Of a stretch of DNA of 64,000 nt, positions 10,632-22,172 are shown piece by piece. The notes beneath the pieces are model-generated. The model was not told where the DNA came from and did not search any database. It worked only from the letters and a program-made list of their open reading frames with translations. The DNA is taken from NCBI RefSeq assembly GCF_040183065.1, contig NC_091128.1:178804168-178868167 (forward strand). Reading direction: 5' to 3'. Every line of letters begins with the position of its first letter. Position 1 is the stretch's first letter. The position numbers and the translations under genes are program-made. Source of the stretch: Periplaneta americana (lineage: Eukaryota > Arthropoda > Insecta > Blattodea > Blattidae).

Positions 10632-11155
10632 TAACGCATGGCTGTCTACTCCCTAATTGTAAGTCTATTTCATTTAACTCTCTCGAGTCGTCAACTGCAG
10701 AGTTATCCTGCTTTAGAAATTGGCAGAGGAATTTTGCCTGGGACTCCTTATCAGGGAATAGATCCTACTCTACCAAACGGGTCCAACAACTTTAGGGAGT
10801 CAGATGTGGCGTCGAACTCACCACTTCCTGTGCTGTACAAGGTGGTCAGCGAGGCACAGTCCGTCTTGCCCACTCCGCGATAATTCAAGGAAATTGCCAC
10901 TTACCAACAAGCGTACAGCATCCTATCGAACTCAGCTTCACGATTAAAGAAACGACTGAAATGTTCGCCGCTAATTTCTTCTAGAAATAGACAACAGCTT
11001 TTTGAAAGCTTACATTTCCGTAGAATTCTCTAAATCGGTTTTATGGAGTAGCATATTATTTTCCTTGCTATAATAGGAAAGGGAGGAGGCTATTCAGTGA
11101 TCTTATATTGAACAGCGACTTAAAGTCAGGATATCAGAAAAAAGATCTTTATCAG
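10632..11155. other. Non-coding DNA, nothing recognised
   Basis: An 81-codon plus frame (10638-10883) has no recognisable motif. The piece lies between oppositely oriented LINE remnants. Its first bases may still belong to the minus-strand LINE, because the frame upstream of 10631 is not clearly ended. Confidence 0.3.
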
Positions 11156-11910
11156 TTTTCCTGTTCAAAATCTACTTGGATGATTTAGAGAAGAACTGTT
11201 TTCAGAACATGGGTGGGGTGATAGTAGGAGGAAGAATAATAACGTGCATGAGATTTTGCTGATGATATGGCGTTTTCAGAAGAGTCAATACTAAGGGATA
11301 TGCTACTGGAGCTAAATGACAGCTGTGAGCAGTATGGGATGAAGTAAATGCAAACAAGACGAAGACCATGGTTATCGGAAGAAAAATAAAGAAGGTAAAC
11401 GTGCGATTTCGAAATGAGGCAGTAGAGCAAGTGGACAGCTTCAAATACTTGGGGTGTACTATAAGCAGTAACATGAGCTGCTGCCAGGAATTCAAAAGGA
11501 GAATAGCAATGGTAAAGGAAGCTTTTGATAGAAAAAGAAGCATATTCTGCGGACCTCTGGAAAAAGAACTAAGGAAGATACTAGTGAAGTGCTTTGAGTG
11601 GAGTGTAGCATTGTATGGTTGGCAGAAACATGGACATTACGATGAAGTGAAGAGAAAAGAATTATTGCAAGCATTTGAAATGTAGATATGGAGAAGAATG
11701 GAGCGTGTGAAATGGACAGAAAATAATAAATTAATGAAGGTGTCCTAGAAAGAATGGGTGAAGAAAGAATAATGCTGAAACTAATCATGAAGAGGAAAAG
11801 AAGTTGACTGAGTCACTGGCTAAAAACAAACTGTCTACTGAAGGATGTACTGGAAGGAATGGTGAACGGGAGAAAAGTTCGGGGCAGAAGAAGCTATCAG
11901 ATGATAGAAG

Positions 11911-12878
11911 ACATTAATACGATAAAAGAACTTAAATGGGAAACTTTGGAAAACAGACGTAGGAAAACTAGAATAACATCATTTTATAGAGCACATCTAG
12001 GTCAGAAAGCATGGGTAGACATAACGGCTCGGTTAGAAAAGCCAACGTACTATGGCAGGAACGATCATGATTTTAAAATCAAATGTAGGAAACAGAAAAC
12101 GGATGTAGGTAAATTCTCATTTTTAAATATAACTACAAATGATTGGAATGACCTACCTGCAGCGGTCTTTGAGAGCTGCCCTTCCTTAAGGAGATTCAAG
12201 AATAACTTAAAAAGTTGTGTATAAAGTGCAAATTAAAATTAAGGTGACATTTAACATTTAATTTTTTAAGGTGACAAGTATTTATTTAGCCTATGAGTTA
12301 CTTCCTTGGTTTCAATTGCAAATTATTTAAAAATAGCGTGTAAGAGGGCCTTAGACTAGAAATGTTTAGTTTAAATGTAGTTCTCTTTATAAGTATGCAT
12401 AAGGGTGTAATTATTTGACTTATTTGAACTGTTGTATCAGTGAAGCGAGGTGAGTCAGTGAAGTTATGGTTTTACAGTGCAGTGAATAGTTCCGATCAGT
12501 GATAGTTTATAGCGTCAATGAAATGTGTTCTATAGTGTCAGTGAAATGTGTTCTATAGTGTCAGTGAAATGTGTCCTAAATTATCAGTGAAATGCGTCAT
12601 AGTGCCACTACAGTGAGTGAGATGAGAGTAAAGTGAAAGACTATTGAAACTTATGTAGGGCCTATACATATGTAGGTTGTGTTGTAAAATTAGGTTATTT
12701 TATGTTTTATTATTAATTGTAATTATTGTGTTAAATTGTATTGTGTATTCTTATTGTATTGTGTATTGTATAATTGTATTGTGTATTGCTTATCATTTTA
12801 TTGTGTATTGTTAATATTGTATATACCACTGCCACCGGGTGCTTGCCCACTTGCAGTGTAAGTAAATACATACATTAA
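11911..12878 (+). mobile_element. LINE-B 3' fragment nested in LINE-A
   Basis: The coding part (to TAA at 12222-12224) reads LKWETLENRRRKTRITSFYR, then CRKQKTDVGKFSFLNITTND, WNDLPAAVF and SLRRFKNNLKSCV. This is the WN-x-LP...SL-x-x-FK carboxyl signature of many CR1/L2-like LINEs. A long 3' untranslated part follows (12225-12871) with short tandem repeats and repeated TTGTATTGTGTAT words. ACATTAA flanks the insert at 11911-11917 and 12872-12878, a probable 7-bp target duplication. The 5' end is truncated well inside the reverse-transcriptase carboxyl region. Confidence 0.7.
12508..12600. repeat. 23-bp tandem repeat in LINE-B 3' region
   Basis: About four copies of a 23-bp unit containing TGTCAGTGAAATGTGTTCTA; the later copies diverge. 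It is part of the LINE-B 3' untranslated region. Confidence 0.8.
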
Positions 12879-12982
12879 GATACGTGAATCTATGCGAAGA
12901 TTAAGAGGAAGGCGGAAATAAGGGACGATTGGAGAATGCTGGGTTTGCAGTGAAGAACCTGTCCTTTGGCAGAAATTAATGA

Positions 12983-13810
12983 ATGAATAGAAAAATTAAT
13001 AACCTTGTAGCATCATTTCTGATTTGTTACCAGAGAGCAATGTTGTCGAGAAGAGGGCTGCAAAACTGTCTTAAAATATTAAGAGTTTTACTTAAAACTG
13101 AGGAACTGTACAGTTCCGCACTGGGAAGCAATTATTCTTCCATCTTGAACCGTGAGTGCGACTGTAGCTTTCTGATTCTGGATCGGTCCCATCTTCCTTC
13201 AATTTATATCCCATCCGCCCACAGGATTATCTGAGTTCTTCCATTCTGCCACAAACATCACACAGACTTTGTGAACCACATAAAGTTCTGCTTTCAGTTT
13301 ACTTCCCCCTCGTTCATATTTACGATTCCAAAGATCGCTACAATGAAACGAAATCGAGTAATCCCCTCTTTCGCAAGATAGGTTTATGTCAATCATATTT
13401 CAGCAAATGTCGCGATCCTCTTCCGCCAATTGGCCGCTCGGAGCTCTAATATGGATTTTTATTCCGGTCTGTCGGACGGTTTGATAGCTGCGCGGGTCAG
13501 CAGAAAGCTCTCTAGTCAGCATCGTAAAGATGATCACAACATAAACCGAGTCGGCCGGCGATTCAACTTTGATTGGAAGGTAATTTACAACTTATAAGAG
13601 ACAAAACTTTGTAACATTCAGGACACAGAGTCAGTCTTTGAACGTGATGGAGCCGTGGATCACTCACGAAACTTTGCTACAACGGATACTGGACACTTAA
13701 TTAAGGCTATAGTTCACAGACTGCGGCTGCACGGTATTCCAAATTAATAAATAGAACAAACTCATTCAAAATAATCTGAAAGAGGTTCCCAGAAAACATG
13801 GCATCCCGTA
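12983..13810. other. Non-coding DNA, unidentified
   Basis: The 13400-13560 portion is relatively GC-rich (containing CCGCTCGGAGCTC and GTCGGCCGGCG), but no open frame or RNA fold could be assigned by eye. Confidence 0.3.
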
Positions 13811-14949
13811 GGGCTATTCCATCTCAAATCGACCGAAATATAGAGAAAATTGACCTTGCAATTTTTAAATACAATGAAACTTTTTCTGTCCGTAGACAAC
13901 TGTGATACAATGCTTTGTGCAAAGTTTGAGGCATCAGAATTTCATAGTGTTTAAATTTAAAATATTTAAATTTATCGTATTTTCATAAAATTAGCAACTT
14001 TAAACTGTTGTGGCTCCGAAACCCTTTCACCCAATGATCAAAATCATGGTTTATTTTGATGCTGAAGAGTTAAAGTTTATATTGACATGTAAATAGTTTT
14101 TCTTACTTTTTATGGAAATGGAGAAATTTAGATTTTTCCTAATTAAGACGCCTTTGCCCACGAAAAAATATGTTTAAAATATATGGTTAGATTCCGCATT
14201 GAAAGTACAAATAAACACGTATTTTTTACTGGTGCAACGTTAATAAGAAAGTATTGAAAAATCAAATAAAGAAAATAAATAGTACGCGCGTGAACCAGTT
14301 GACTGTGAGGCGGGAGCTAGCCTAGGCAAGCAAGGCCAGAGGACATAAACACGTGATGTTTCGTCTAGTAGCGCATAGCTGGACTAGCTTTATCACAGGT
14401 TTTCATAAACACAGGAGTAAAATGACGCCCAATGCTCGCTTATCTTCATCTCTCGGCCAGTGTGTGCTGTGTTGCGCCGTTCAAGTCCAGGCGTGTGAAA
14501 ATAATTTATTTAATACCCTCGAAACTTATTGCCGTGACACTAAGCAAACAATGCCGAATCCCTCTTAGTAATGCAAGGTTTTTTCTCAACATTTTTTACA
14601 TTTTTACAAATGGCTTAAAACCCTAGAAGCAAGTAAAATCAGTTTATCTCTCTCTCTCTGTGTACAATAAAAATAAGGATTACTTCTTAACATAACCTAC
14701 CAAATGTCAGCTTCAAAATGAGCTCTGCAATGTTCTGCAGTAAATGGTTCCAGAGTTCTGAGCGCTGAAAGAGGCTTGTTTTTATAAAATACGCTAAATT
14801 TGTCGCTCAAAAACACGAAAACCGTTTGACTTTCGATAGTATATTTTTGCAAATACACTCTCCTCAGCACCTTGTATAAATAGGGAAAAAATTAGAGTAT
14901 AAAAAAATGCGAGGTTTTTTTACTGATCGATTTCATATGGAATAGCTCC
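13811..14949. mobile_element. Candidate DNA transposon with imperfect terminal inverted repeats
   Basis: The left end GGGCTATTCCATCTCAAATC (13811) and the reverse complement of the right end, GAGCTATTCCATATGAAATC (to about 14947), match at 16-17 of 20 positions and continue with GA(C/T)C. GTA lies outside both ends, and CCGTA could be a duplicated target depending on where the ends are set. No transposase is visible in the 1.1 kb interior; a 71-codon frame at 14353 is unassigned. It is probably a non-autonomous element of unknown superfamily. Confidence 0.45.
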
Positions 14950-15852
14950 GTAACACTTACAGAACCTCCATAGCTGTACGTAACAATGAGTATTGAGAAA
15001 TATGGCATAAGCGCCAACTTCATTGAAATATTGGAGGGGAAGGACTCTGCAAAAGTTCGAAAAAACTTTAAGTGCCGTTTCTCAAGAGTTTCCTCACAGA
15101 AAATAACATCGTCTGAAATTTCATAAAATAATCATGGAAATTCAACCCAACATGGCTGAAAACTACGCCCTACTGCACTGCTTTGTTCACCCTTGCAGCG
15201 ATTATGAACATCAGCTATTAGTTTCACTGGCATTACTACAACCCTATTCATCATTCGTTCTCTTTGATTGCAGTTTTATTTTCAACAGTTTTCTTTATTA
15301 AAACTGTATCGGGTATCAATATTTACATCGCAATCACTTAACAAGCACACACCCGCGACGATGATCACAAAAAATCGATCACTGAAACTGAATGTAGGTG
15401 ACAGTTACTTTTAAATTTGGTAAGAAATTAATTATTGTGAAAAAAAAAGTCCAACATTAAATACAAATCTGTCACAAAATAATGCGACACTAGCGAGGAA
15501 AAGTTTCAAAACACGAGGCGCTTGCGCAGAGTTCTTTTAATTCCCAGACTCTGTTAGGCACTCAACGCCCGTGTATTGCATATTACTTTTTGCACAATCG
15601 TAATTTTATATCATTTTATTTATTATGTATTTTAGTTATGTATTAATTTTTAACTGAACGTTTGTGGTTTTGTTAATGGTAACGTGTAATATTCTAGGTG
15701 GCCGTGACTGTATATTCTTTTATTTTATTTGTTCAATACGACTGTCTTTTATGTGTATGCATTGTTGAAATAAATAAAAAGCTATAGAAATATACGAAAG
15801 TGAGTTGTCCGAATTTTTGTATGAAGATTTTAAAATGAAAACATATTCTGGA
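14950..15852. other. AT-rich non-coding DNA
   Basis: Nothing recognised. No substantial open frame and no identifiable repeat ends. Confidence 0.35.
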
Positions 15853-17254
15853 CTAACCGTACCCATGCGCTCCGCTGCACCCGTTAGAAATAAATATAAA
15901 ATAATTACATAATTAAAATAGCACATTTGATCCAGGGAACATTCGTGTTTGATAGGAGGATAAATCGTTTAATATGTTACTTAATTTAAATTGTATTTAA
16001 AATATTAAAATGCGATCATTTTGATCCAGAGACACTCATTTGGTGCAGTGACAATTCCTTCAACATGTTTCTTAATTGTTATTACCAATTATTTTTGGAA
16101 ACGCGAAAATTAACAGAAAAATTTTGGCTAAAGATTTATTATTATGTTTATATTATATTATATTATGAAAAAGTGTGTTGATAACGGATGTACTCGAATT
16201 AGAAAGTTTTTAATTTGTTGTGGGAGCTCTTGAATCTCAGGAGGAACAACTTTTACAACAGCGCAACATAATCTGCTTGTCTCATTACCCAATTTTTTTG
16301 CATTGCATTTATTGCATATGTATTTTATGTATTTTAACACGATTCAATTGAGCATAGTTAAAATTTGAATTATAAAATAATGGATTGCTAAGCTAACGTA
16401 CTATTACTGCATACTAAATCAATACACTCTCGTTGTTCGTTAATTCTCTGAGATAAAAATGAATATGTTCATAAACATTATTATAAGAAATACAGGAAAT
16501 GAATATACAGAATAACCTATCAAGTTTTCTGTGCATAAGAAGCTATTTTAATCTTACCTGTCCTCAATTCACTCACAAGTTACTGTAATAACATTATAGC
16601 ATTATGTCCATCCAGAGAAACTACACTTTCCAATGGTGAAATAATAATTAATTAAACAAATCGGTTAATTTAGCTTCCGATATTACTTCATACAAACACA
16701 CAAACATTGTCTGTAGGCTATGTTTTATAGCTTTCGATTGTTGTGTCCAAGGCCCCTTATAGACGAAGTCATTTGTTTTTTATTTCAATACATCGCCTTA
16801 GATGGCAGTTATTTTAATTTTAAAACTCATTTATCTCATTAAATATCAGTCCTATCAAAATTGTTCAAAGTATAAAACTTATCACAAATGATTTTTAAAG
16901 AAACGTTTGTTATGTAACATATTTCACAAAAATCAATAATAAGCGAGATATTTCGATTTATTTAATTCAGGCCCCCTTACAACCCCCCTTTTAAATAACG
17001 TATTTTGAGTGCCATATAGCCTATAATCTAAGTTACAACGAACTTAATTTATGTTCCAATTTTCATTGAAATCGGTTCAGCCATTATCGCGTGAAAAGGT
17101 AACAAACATACAGACAGACAGACATACAAACAAAAATTTCAAAAAAGCGATTTTCGGTTTCAGGGTGGTTAATTATATATGTTAGGACCAATTATTTTTG
17201 GAAAATCGAAAATTACCAGAAAAATTTCGGCTACAGATTTATCATTAGTATAGA
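15853..17254 (-). mobile_element. Helitron-like non-autonomous element, rearranged
   Basis: On the minus strand it begins with TCTATACTAATGATAAATCT (17254) and ends near GCAGCGGAGCGCATGGGTAC followed by GGTTAG (15853). The same ends occur in the 41033-42174 copy, where the end is CTAG. The flanking bases are A before the start and T after the end, as expected for Helitron insertion into AT. A second partial start-like segment (CCAATTATTTTTGG to GATTTATTATTA) lies internally at 16083-16149. The element is therefore a deleted copy abutting another, or is internally rearranged. No Rep/helicase coding sequence is present. Confidence 0.65.
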
Positions 17255-17378
17255 TTATATGAACAACAGTTTTGATGTAGAAGTAGATAACGAAATTAAA
17301 GAAAAGGTTCGGAGGCATGTCTGCCTATTAAATCTAGAGAAAGGTATAAGAAAGCATACAGTTCTTTTAAAAACGTAA

Positions 17379-18893
17379 TTTGTGCGAGATCGTGCGTATT
17401 TGCTTGGTTTCCGCACAAAACCAATCCGCGGAAAGTCTAAAATTCCACATTCAGTATTCCCAACCTAACACACATAACAATTTCCCTCTTCTTACCGCTT
17501 AAGTGACATATTGATTTTACTGCTTTAGGCTTTTAACATATTATTTTTAGAGACGTTCAATATAGTAATAATTATAAATTGGAAACTTACCACTGCAATT
17601 TCACCTAAATTGCACTGTTAATTATTGTTTTTAAATATTTGCAAAAATTAAGTAAACTCTGCAACTCCACTAAAGTTACTGCATTCGTGATGCAAGTAAC
17701 ATTAAGGAAGCCGTGAAAAAAATCAACAACATTCCAGACTCATCATAGACTGGGGGGAAAAAAAGACAGACGTATATCACGGCCTGCTGGAATATAGTAA
17801 ACACAGAATAGTAATATACGTTACAAGAGCGGTATATTGACGTTTTCATGTTCGAGGAAAAGATTGAAAAAGCGAAACGTAGTTGAGCTTTTTTAATTTC
17901 CGAGAACATTAAAACAAACATACCGCTCGTATATAGTACATTATTTTGTGCGAAGATCGTTTATTACATACCTGAAAGACGAATTTCTAATTAGTTGCAA
18001 TGAAATCTCCATGTTGGTTTCTGTTTAATGACGCCAACTTCGGAACAACAAAATATCTTTCTTCAACATTGTTGCTATAAAATGTTTTCTGTGTTTACTA
18101 TACTCCAGCAGGCCGTGATATACGTCTCTCTTTTTTTCCCCCCAGTCTATAAATGCGAACTTAAAACAAACGGTAAGGTTATGTAATGATTTATTTTTCA
18201 TTTTAATATTTTAACAATATTATTTATATAACATATTGCAGTAATAACATCGGCATCTGGAATCTCGTTGATTTTTTCACGGCTTCCTTAATGTTACTTG
18301 TATCAGGAATGCAATAAGTTTCGTGGAGTAGTAGACTTTACTTAATTTTTGCAAATATTTAAAAACAATAATTAACATTGCAATTTAGGTGAAATTGCAG
18401 TGGTAAGTTTCCAATTTATAATTATTACTATGTTAAACGTCTCTAAAAATAATATGTTAAAAGCCTAAAGCAGTAAAATGAATGTCGCGCTTAAGCGGTA
18501 AGAAGAGGGAAATTGTTATGTGTGTTACGTTGGGAATACTGAATGTGGTATTTCACACTTACCGCGTATTGGTTCTGTGCGGTAAACAAGCAAATACGCA
18601 CGATCTCGCACAAAACATTTTGAAGCAACAATGTTCAAGATAGATATTTTTGTTTTTGCAAATTTGCCGTCATTGAACAGAAACCAAGATGGAGATTTCA
18701 TTGCAACTAATTAGAAATTCCTCTTTCAGGTATGTAAGAAACGATCTTCGCACAAAATAATGTACGATACACGAGCGGTATGTTTTCTTTCAATTCTCGG
18801 AAATTAAAATAGCTCAACTACGTTTCGCTTTTTCAAACTTTTCCTCGAACATGAAAACTTCAACATACCGCTCTTGTAACGCATATTACTATT
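17379..18893. mobile_element. About 800-bp repeat inserted into an inverted copy of itself
   Basis: The central unit (about 17808-18614) reads blocks B-C-A'. To its left, 17379-17809 is the reverse complement of A' (18087-18614). To its right, 18615-18893 is the reverse complement of C and B (17808-18087). So the flanks together form one minus-oriented unit, split at its A/C' junction by a plus-oriented unit. The unit starts TAGTAATATACGTTACAAGA and ends GATCTCGCACAAA. Block B has its own internal hairpin (AGCGGTATGTTG...CATACCGCTC). A solitary copy lies at 31010-31822. It has no coding capacity and no clear terminal inverted repeats. Confidence 0.8.
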
Positions 18894-19784
18894 ACTTACT
18901 GCACTGATATTTCTAGCGTGAACGTGTTGTATCTTCAAGTTGGGGGTCTAATTTGCGAGTAAATACGGTAATTGGTTGGCTCACTTCTTCTGTACAGTGA
19001 ACATGCCACAACTGTTATTCAAGGAGTACGATTAAAAGAAAACCATCTCTTGTGTCCCTCGGTCAATACTATTACAAGAGCCCACTTCGCTCCTATGAAA
19101 CATTAATCTACACACATACCCTGCTACATTGAACAATGGCAATGCTAACTGAACAAGTGGAGAGCGAAGATCTTCCTTCCCAGAACTTGGTTGGACCTCA
19201 TAAGCGGATTCTAGACCGCCTGGGCAGCCAATTTCAAGACGATTATGATAATTAATATCATCAAATGTGTAATTTTTATTAGTAATAGCGCTGGCTACTA
19301 TAAAACGGAGATGGCTTCCATATTCGGACTCGATTAGGTACTAAATTACGAACCGAATTTTCACGTTAAACATTTTACGACACAATTATTGATCTGTGAT
19401 TAAAGATCGATCCACAGCGCCCAGAGTTGAAGTAGTAGCTGATTACACTTTGTTTTTTACAGACAAGCTCATTATTTGGTTACGATACACCGATAAATTG
19501 ACCAATTTCTTGGAGAAGCTATTTTCCTGCACAACAGAGTTGCTTTCAGTCTCGACGAAGCGGCAGATGTAGACTACGCGAGACAGACGCGGTTCACTGT
19601 TTAAAGAACGTTTTACTAAGAACCGTTTCTTTATCTTGTTACTGGAGTATTTACAATCCTGAATTCAGATGTAACTTTGATAAGCTTTTCTCATATTCAT
19701 ATAGCCTACTCGTAGAATTAGCCTTGTAAGTTTAGTTACAGTTTATCAGATCTTTCCAGCTGTTGATTTCTTATATTAGCTTGC
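18894..19784. other. Non-coding DNA, nothing recognised
   Basis: No long open frame or identifiable repeat. The right edge at 19785 is the target duplication of the following LINE. Confidence 0.35.
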
Positions 19785-21047
19785 TACACCGGGTGGTGTA
19801 GATGAAATTACTGGGGATCATCAGTGTGGTTTTAGGCGTAATAGATCAACTACTGACCAGATATTTTGTATTCGACAGATAATGGAGAAAAATGGAAGTA
19901 TAAGGGTACAGTGCATCAGTTATTCATAGATTTCAAAAAGGCATATGACTCGGTTAAGAGAGAAGTTTTATATGATATTCTTATTGAATTTGGTATTCCC
20001 AAGAAACTAGTTCGATTAATTAAAATGTGTCTCAGTGAAACGTACAGCACAGTTCGTATAGGTCAGTTTCTGTCAGATGCGTTTCCAATTCACTGTGGGC
20101 TAAAGCAAGGAGATGCACTATCACCTTTACTTTTTAACTTTGCTCTAGAGTATGCCATTAGGAAAGTCCAGGATAACAGAGAGGGTTTGTAATTGAACGG
20201 ATTACATCGGCTGCTTGTCTATGCGGATGACGTGAATATGTTAGGAGAAAATCCACAAACGATTAGGGAAAATACGGGAATTTTTCTTGAAGCAAGTAAA
20301 GAGATAGGTTTGGAAGTAAATCCCGAAAAGACAAAGTATATGATTATGTCTCGTGACGAGAATATTGTACGAAATGGAAATATAAAAATTGGAAATTTAT
20401 CCTTTGAAGGGGTAGAAAAATTCAAATATCTGGGAGCAACAGTAACAAACATAAATGATATCCAGGAGGAAATTAAACACAGAATAAATATGGGAAATGC
20501 CTGTTATTATTCGGTTGAGAAACTTTTATCATCCAGTCTGCTGTCGAAAAATCTGAAAGTTAGAATTTATAAAACAGTTATATTACCGGTTGTTCTGTAT
20601 GGTTGTGAAACTTGGACTCTCACTTTGAGAGAGGAACAGAGATTAAGGGTGTTTGAGAATAAGGTACTTAGGAAAATATTTGGGGCTAAGAGGAATGAAG
20701 TTACAGGAGAATGGAGAAAGTTACACAACACAGAACTGCACGCATTGTATTCTTCACCTGACATAATTAGGAACATTAAATCCAGACGTTTGAGATGGGC
20801 AGGACATGTAGCACGTATGGGCGAATCCAGAAATGCATATAGAATGTTAGTTGGGAGGCCGGAGGGAAAAAGACCTTTAGGGAGGCCGAGACATAGGTGG
20901 GAAGATAATATTAAAATGGATTTGAGGAAGGTGGGATATGATGATAGAGAATGAATTAATCTTGCTCAGGATAGGGACCAATGGCGAGCTTATGTGAGGG
21001 CGGCAATGAACCTCCGGGTTCCTTAAAAGCCAGTAAGTACACCGGGT
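19785..21047 (+). mobile_element. LINE-C copy with 10-bp target duplication
   Basis: TACACCGGGT occurs at 19785-19794 and 21038-21047. Inside, the copy starts mid-gene with VDEITGDHQCGFRRNRSTTD (reverse-transcriptase palm) and ends in the AAAAGCCAGTAAGT tail. It is 5'-truncated. The target lies near the outer end of the inverted-repeat element that occupies 21041-22172. Confidence 0.85.
19795..20954 (+). pseudogene. LINE-C reverse transcriptase, interrupted
   Basis: Reverse-transcriptase boxes are visible in order: [14 protein letters not shown] (box A, with the first catalytic Asp), [20 protein letters not shown] (box B), [11 protein letters not shown] (box C, catalytic YADD), then the thumb and [20 protein letters not shown]. 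The frame is broken at least three times: a shift before 19866 (the NGS...VQC reading), an in-frame TAA at 20190-20192 where other copies have a Glu or Lys codon, and TGA at 20952-20954 where others have Trp (DRDW). It cannot encode an intact protein. Confidence 0.85.
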
Positions 21048-22172
21048 AGTGACTTGAAACACGACCCATAGGGATTTCAATGCTAAAATTTATATTTTGT
21101 TATATTAATTTCCGTAATTATTATAGAAAAAATGCCATTAGGTTTTTTGTAGAGAAAAAATGCTGCGTCCATTTGTTTTATTAAATTAATATTTGTATTA
21201 TGAGCGTGTTTGAAATTAATTGAAATTAAAAAGTAATTTTAACCATCCTTAATGAAAACTTAATTAGAGTAGGTCATGGATAACAGACATTTGTGTTTAA
21301 AACAAAACAGTTTAGGATCCAACCAGTTACGGAAAAATTTAAAGGCAAAACAAATGAATGTGACATCAATGTGAATTCATTTTTTACAGATTAACAATGA
21401 AAATACCAATATTTACATTATTTCACGGTAAATTAGTATCATAATAAATGTTCAAATATAGTACTTCCATTTGCTGCTAAACAATAACCAAGTCTATTAT
21501 AAAACTCTCGTCTGACATTCGCTAGCTGAATGATATCTTGTTGCATTCTCTACGTGCACTGTTTCTAGTATAATACCGTTTAATAATTTTAACTTACCTC
21601 TGATTTAGATTCTGGCTGATATGTACATCTGTTATCACGCAGTACATCTCACTTGACGATGTGTCAGAGGAAGAACAATTGTTTGTATGCAACTGAAGTC
21701 TGATTAGTGAAATATATAATTAACCGGCGATTTATGCACTGGAGGGGGAAAGGAACTGGCCACCCTACCCCATTATCTCCTGGCCTAGTTACCTGATGAA
21801 TGATGCCTTATGATTATGAGGTTCAAACCTGTCTTCGGACAATTGACTAAACAACAATAATTTAAACTTTTCTTTCATTAAATAAATTTTCTCAGATTAA
21901 CAAATGAACCATAAACAATATCTTTGCATTTATTAATCTATGCCCAACTATGACTAGCATGCAGTTTCTGTAGCGGGAGTATTTTGTATTATTTTTTAGA
22001 TTTTTTATCTCTAGCCAAAAATTGTTTTTAATGGTATGGTTGGATGCAGAATTTTTTTTCTTTATACAAAACTTTAATTACATTTTATTCCATAATAATT
22101 AGGAAGCTAATATAACAAAATATAAATTTTAGCATTGAAATCCCTATGGGGCGTGTACCAGATCACCACATT
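21041..22172. mobile_element. TIR element with about 75-bp inverted ends, left end hit by a LINE
   Basis: 21057-21133 and the reverse complement of 22086-22157 share CCCATAGGGATTTCAATGCT and on through AAAATTTATATTTTGTTATATTA with few differences. Outside this core the match continues imperfectly (GTAGTGACTTG versus GTGGTGATCTG) to about TACA, suggesting the element begins close to CACCGGGT. The LINE-C at 19795-21037 inserted within a few bases of that end and duplicated TACACCGGGT, so the left terminus now sits on both sides of the LINE. The interior lacks a recognisable transposase. Confidence 0.65.
21725..21865 (+). mobile_element. SINE-like fragment inside the TIR element
   Basis: A segment with GGCCACCCTACCCC, then GAGGTTCAAACCTGTC resembling a pol III B box, then ACAATTGACTAAACAACAAT. 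A related degraded piece (ATGCCTTATTGGTGTTACTT then GAGGTTCCAACC) lies at about 24187-24235. The class is assigned by B-box resemblance only. Confidence 0.4.

Larger units (their letters stand above)
11156..12982 (+). pseudogene. LINE-A copy with FADD reverse transcriptase, split by LINE-B
   Basis: From about 11163 the sequence encodes FLFKIYLDDLEKNCFQNMGG. After a frameshift comes RFADDMAFSEES (about 11251), where FADD is the reverse-transcriptase catalytic box C. Then come NANKTKTMVIGRKIKKVNVR, VDSFKYLGCTISSN (parallel to the 5627 copy) and EVKRKELLQAFEM, with stops after 11685. The carboxyl end resumes at about 12885 (a GRRK tail region, then CAGTGAAGAACCTGTCC) after the nested LINE-B. Both LINE-A copies lack their 5' halves. 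The host sequence on either side of LINE-B contains ACATTAA. Confidence 0.75.

Noticed and set aside
20219-21080. Minus-strand frames across LINE-C copies
   Set aside because: Antisense shadows that recur in every LINE-C copy.
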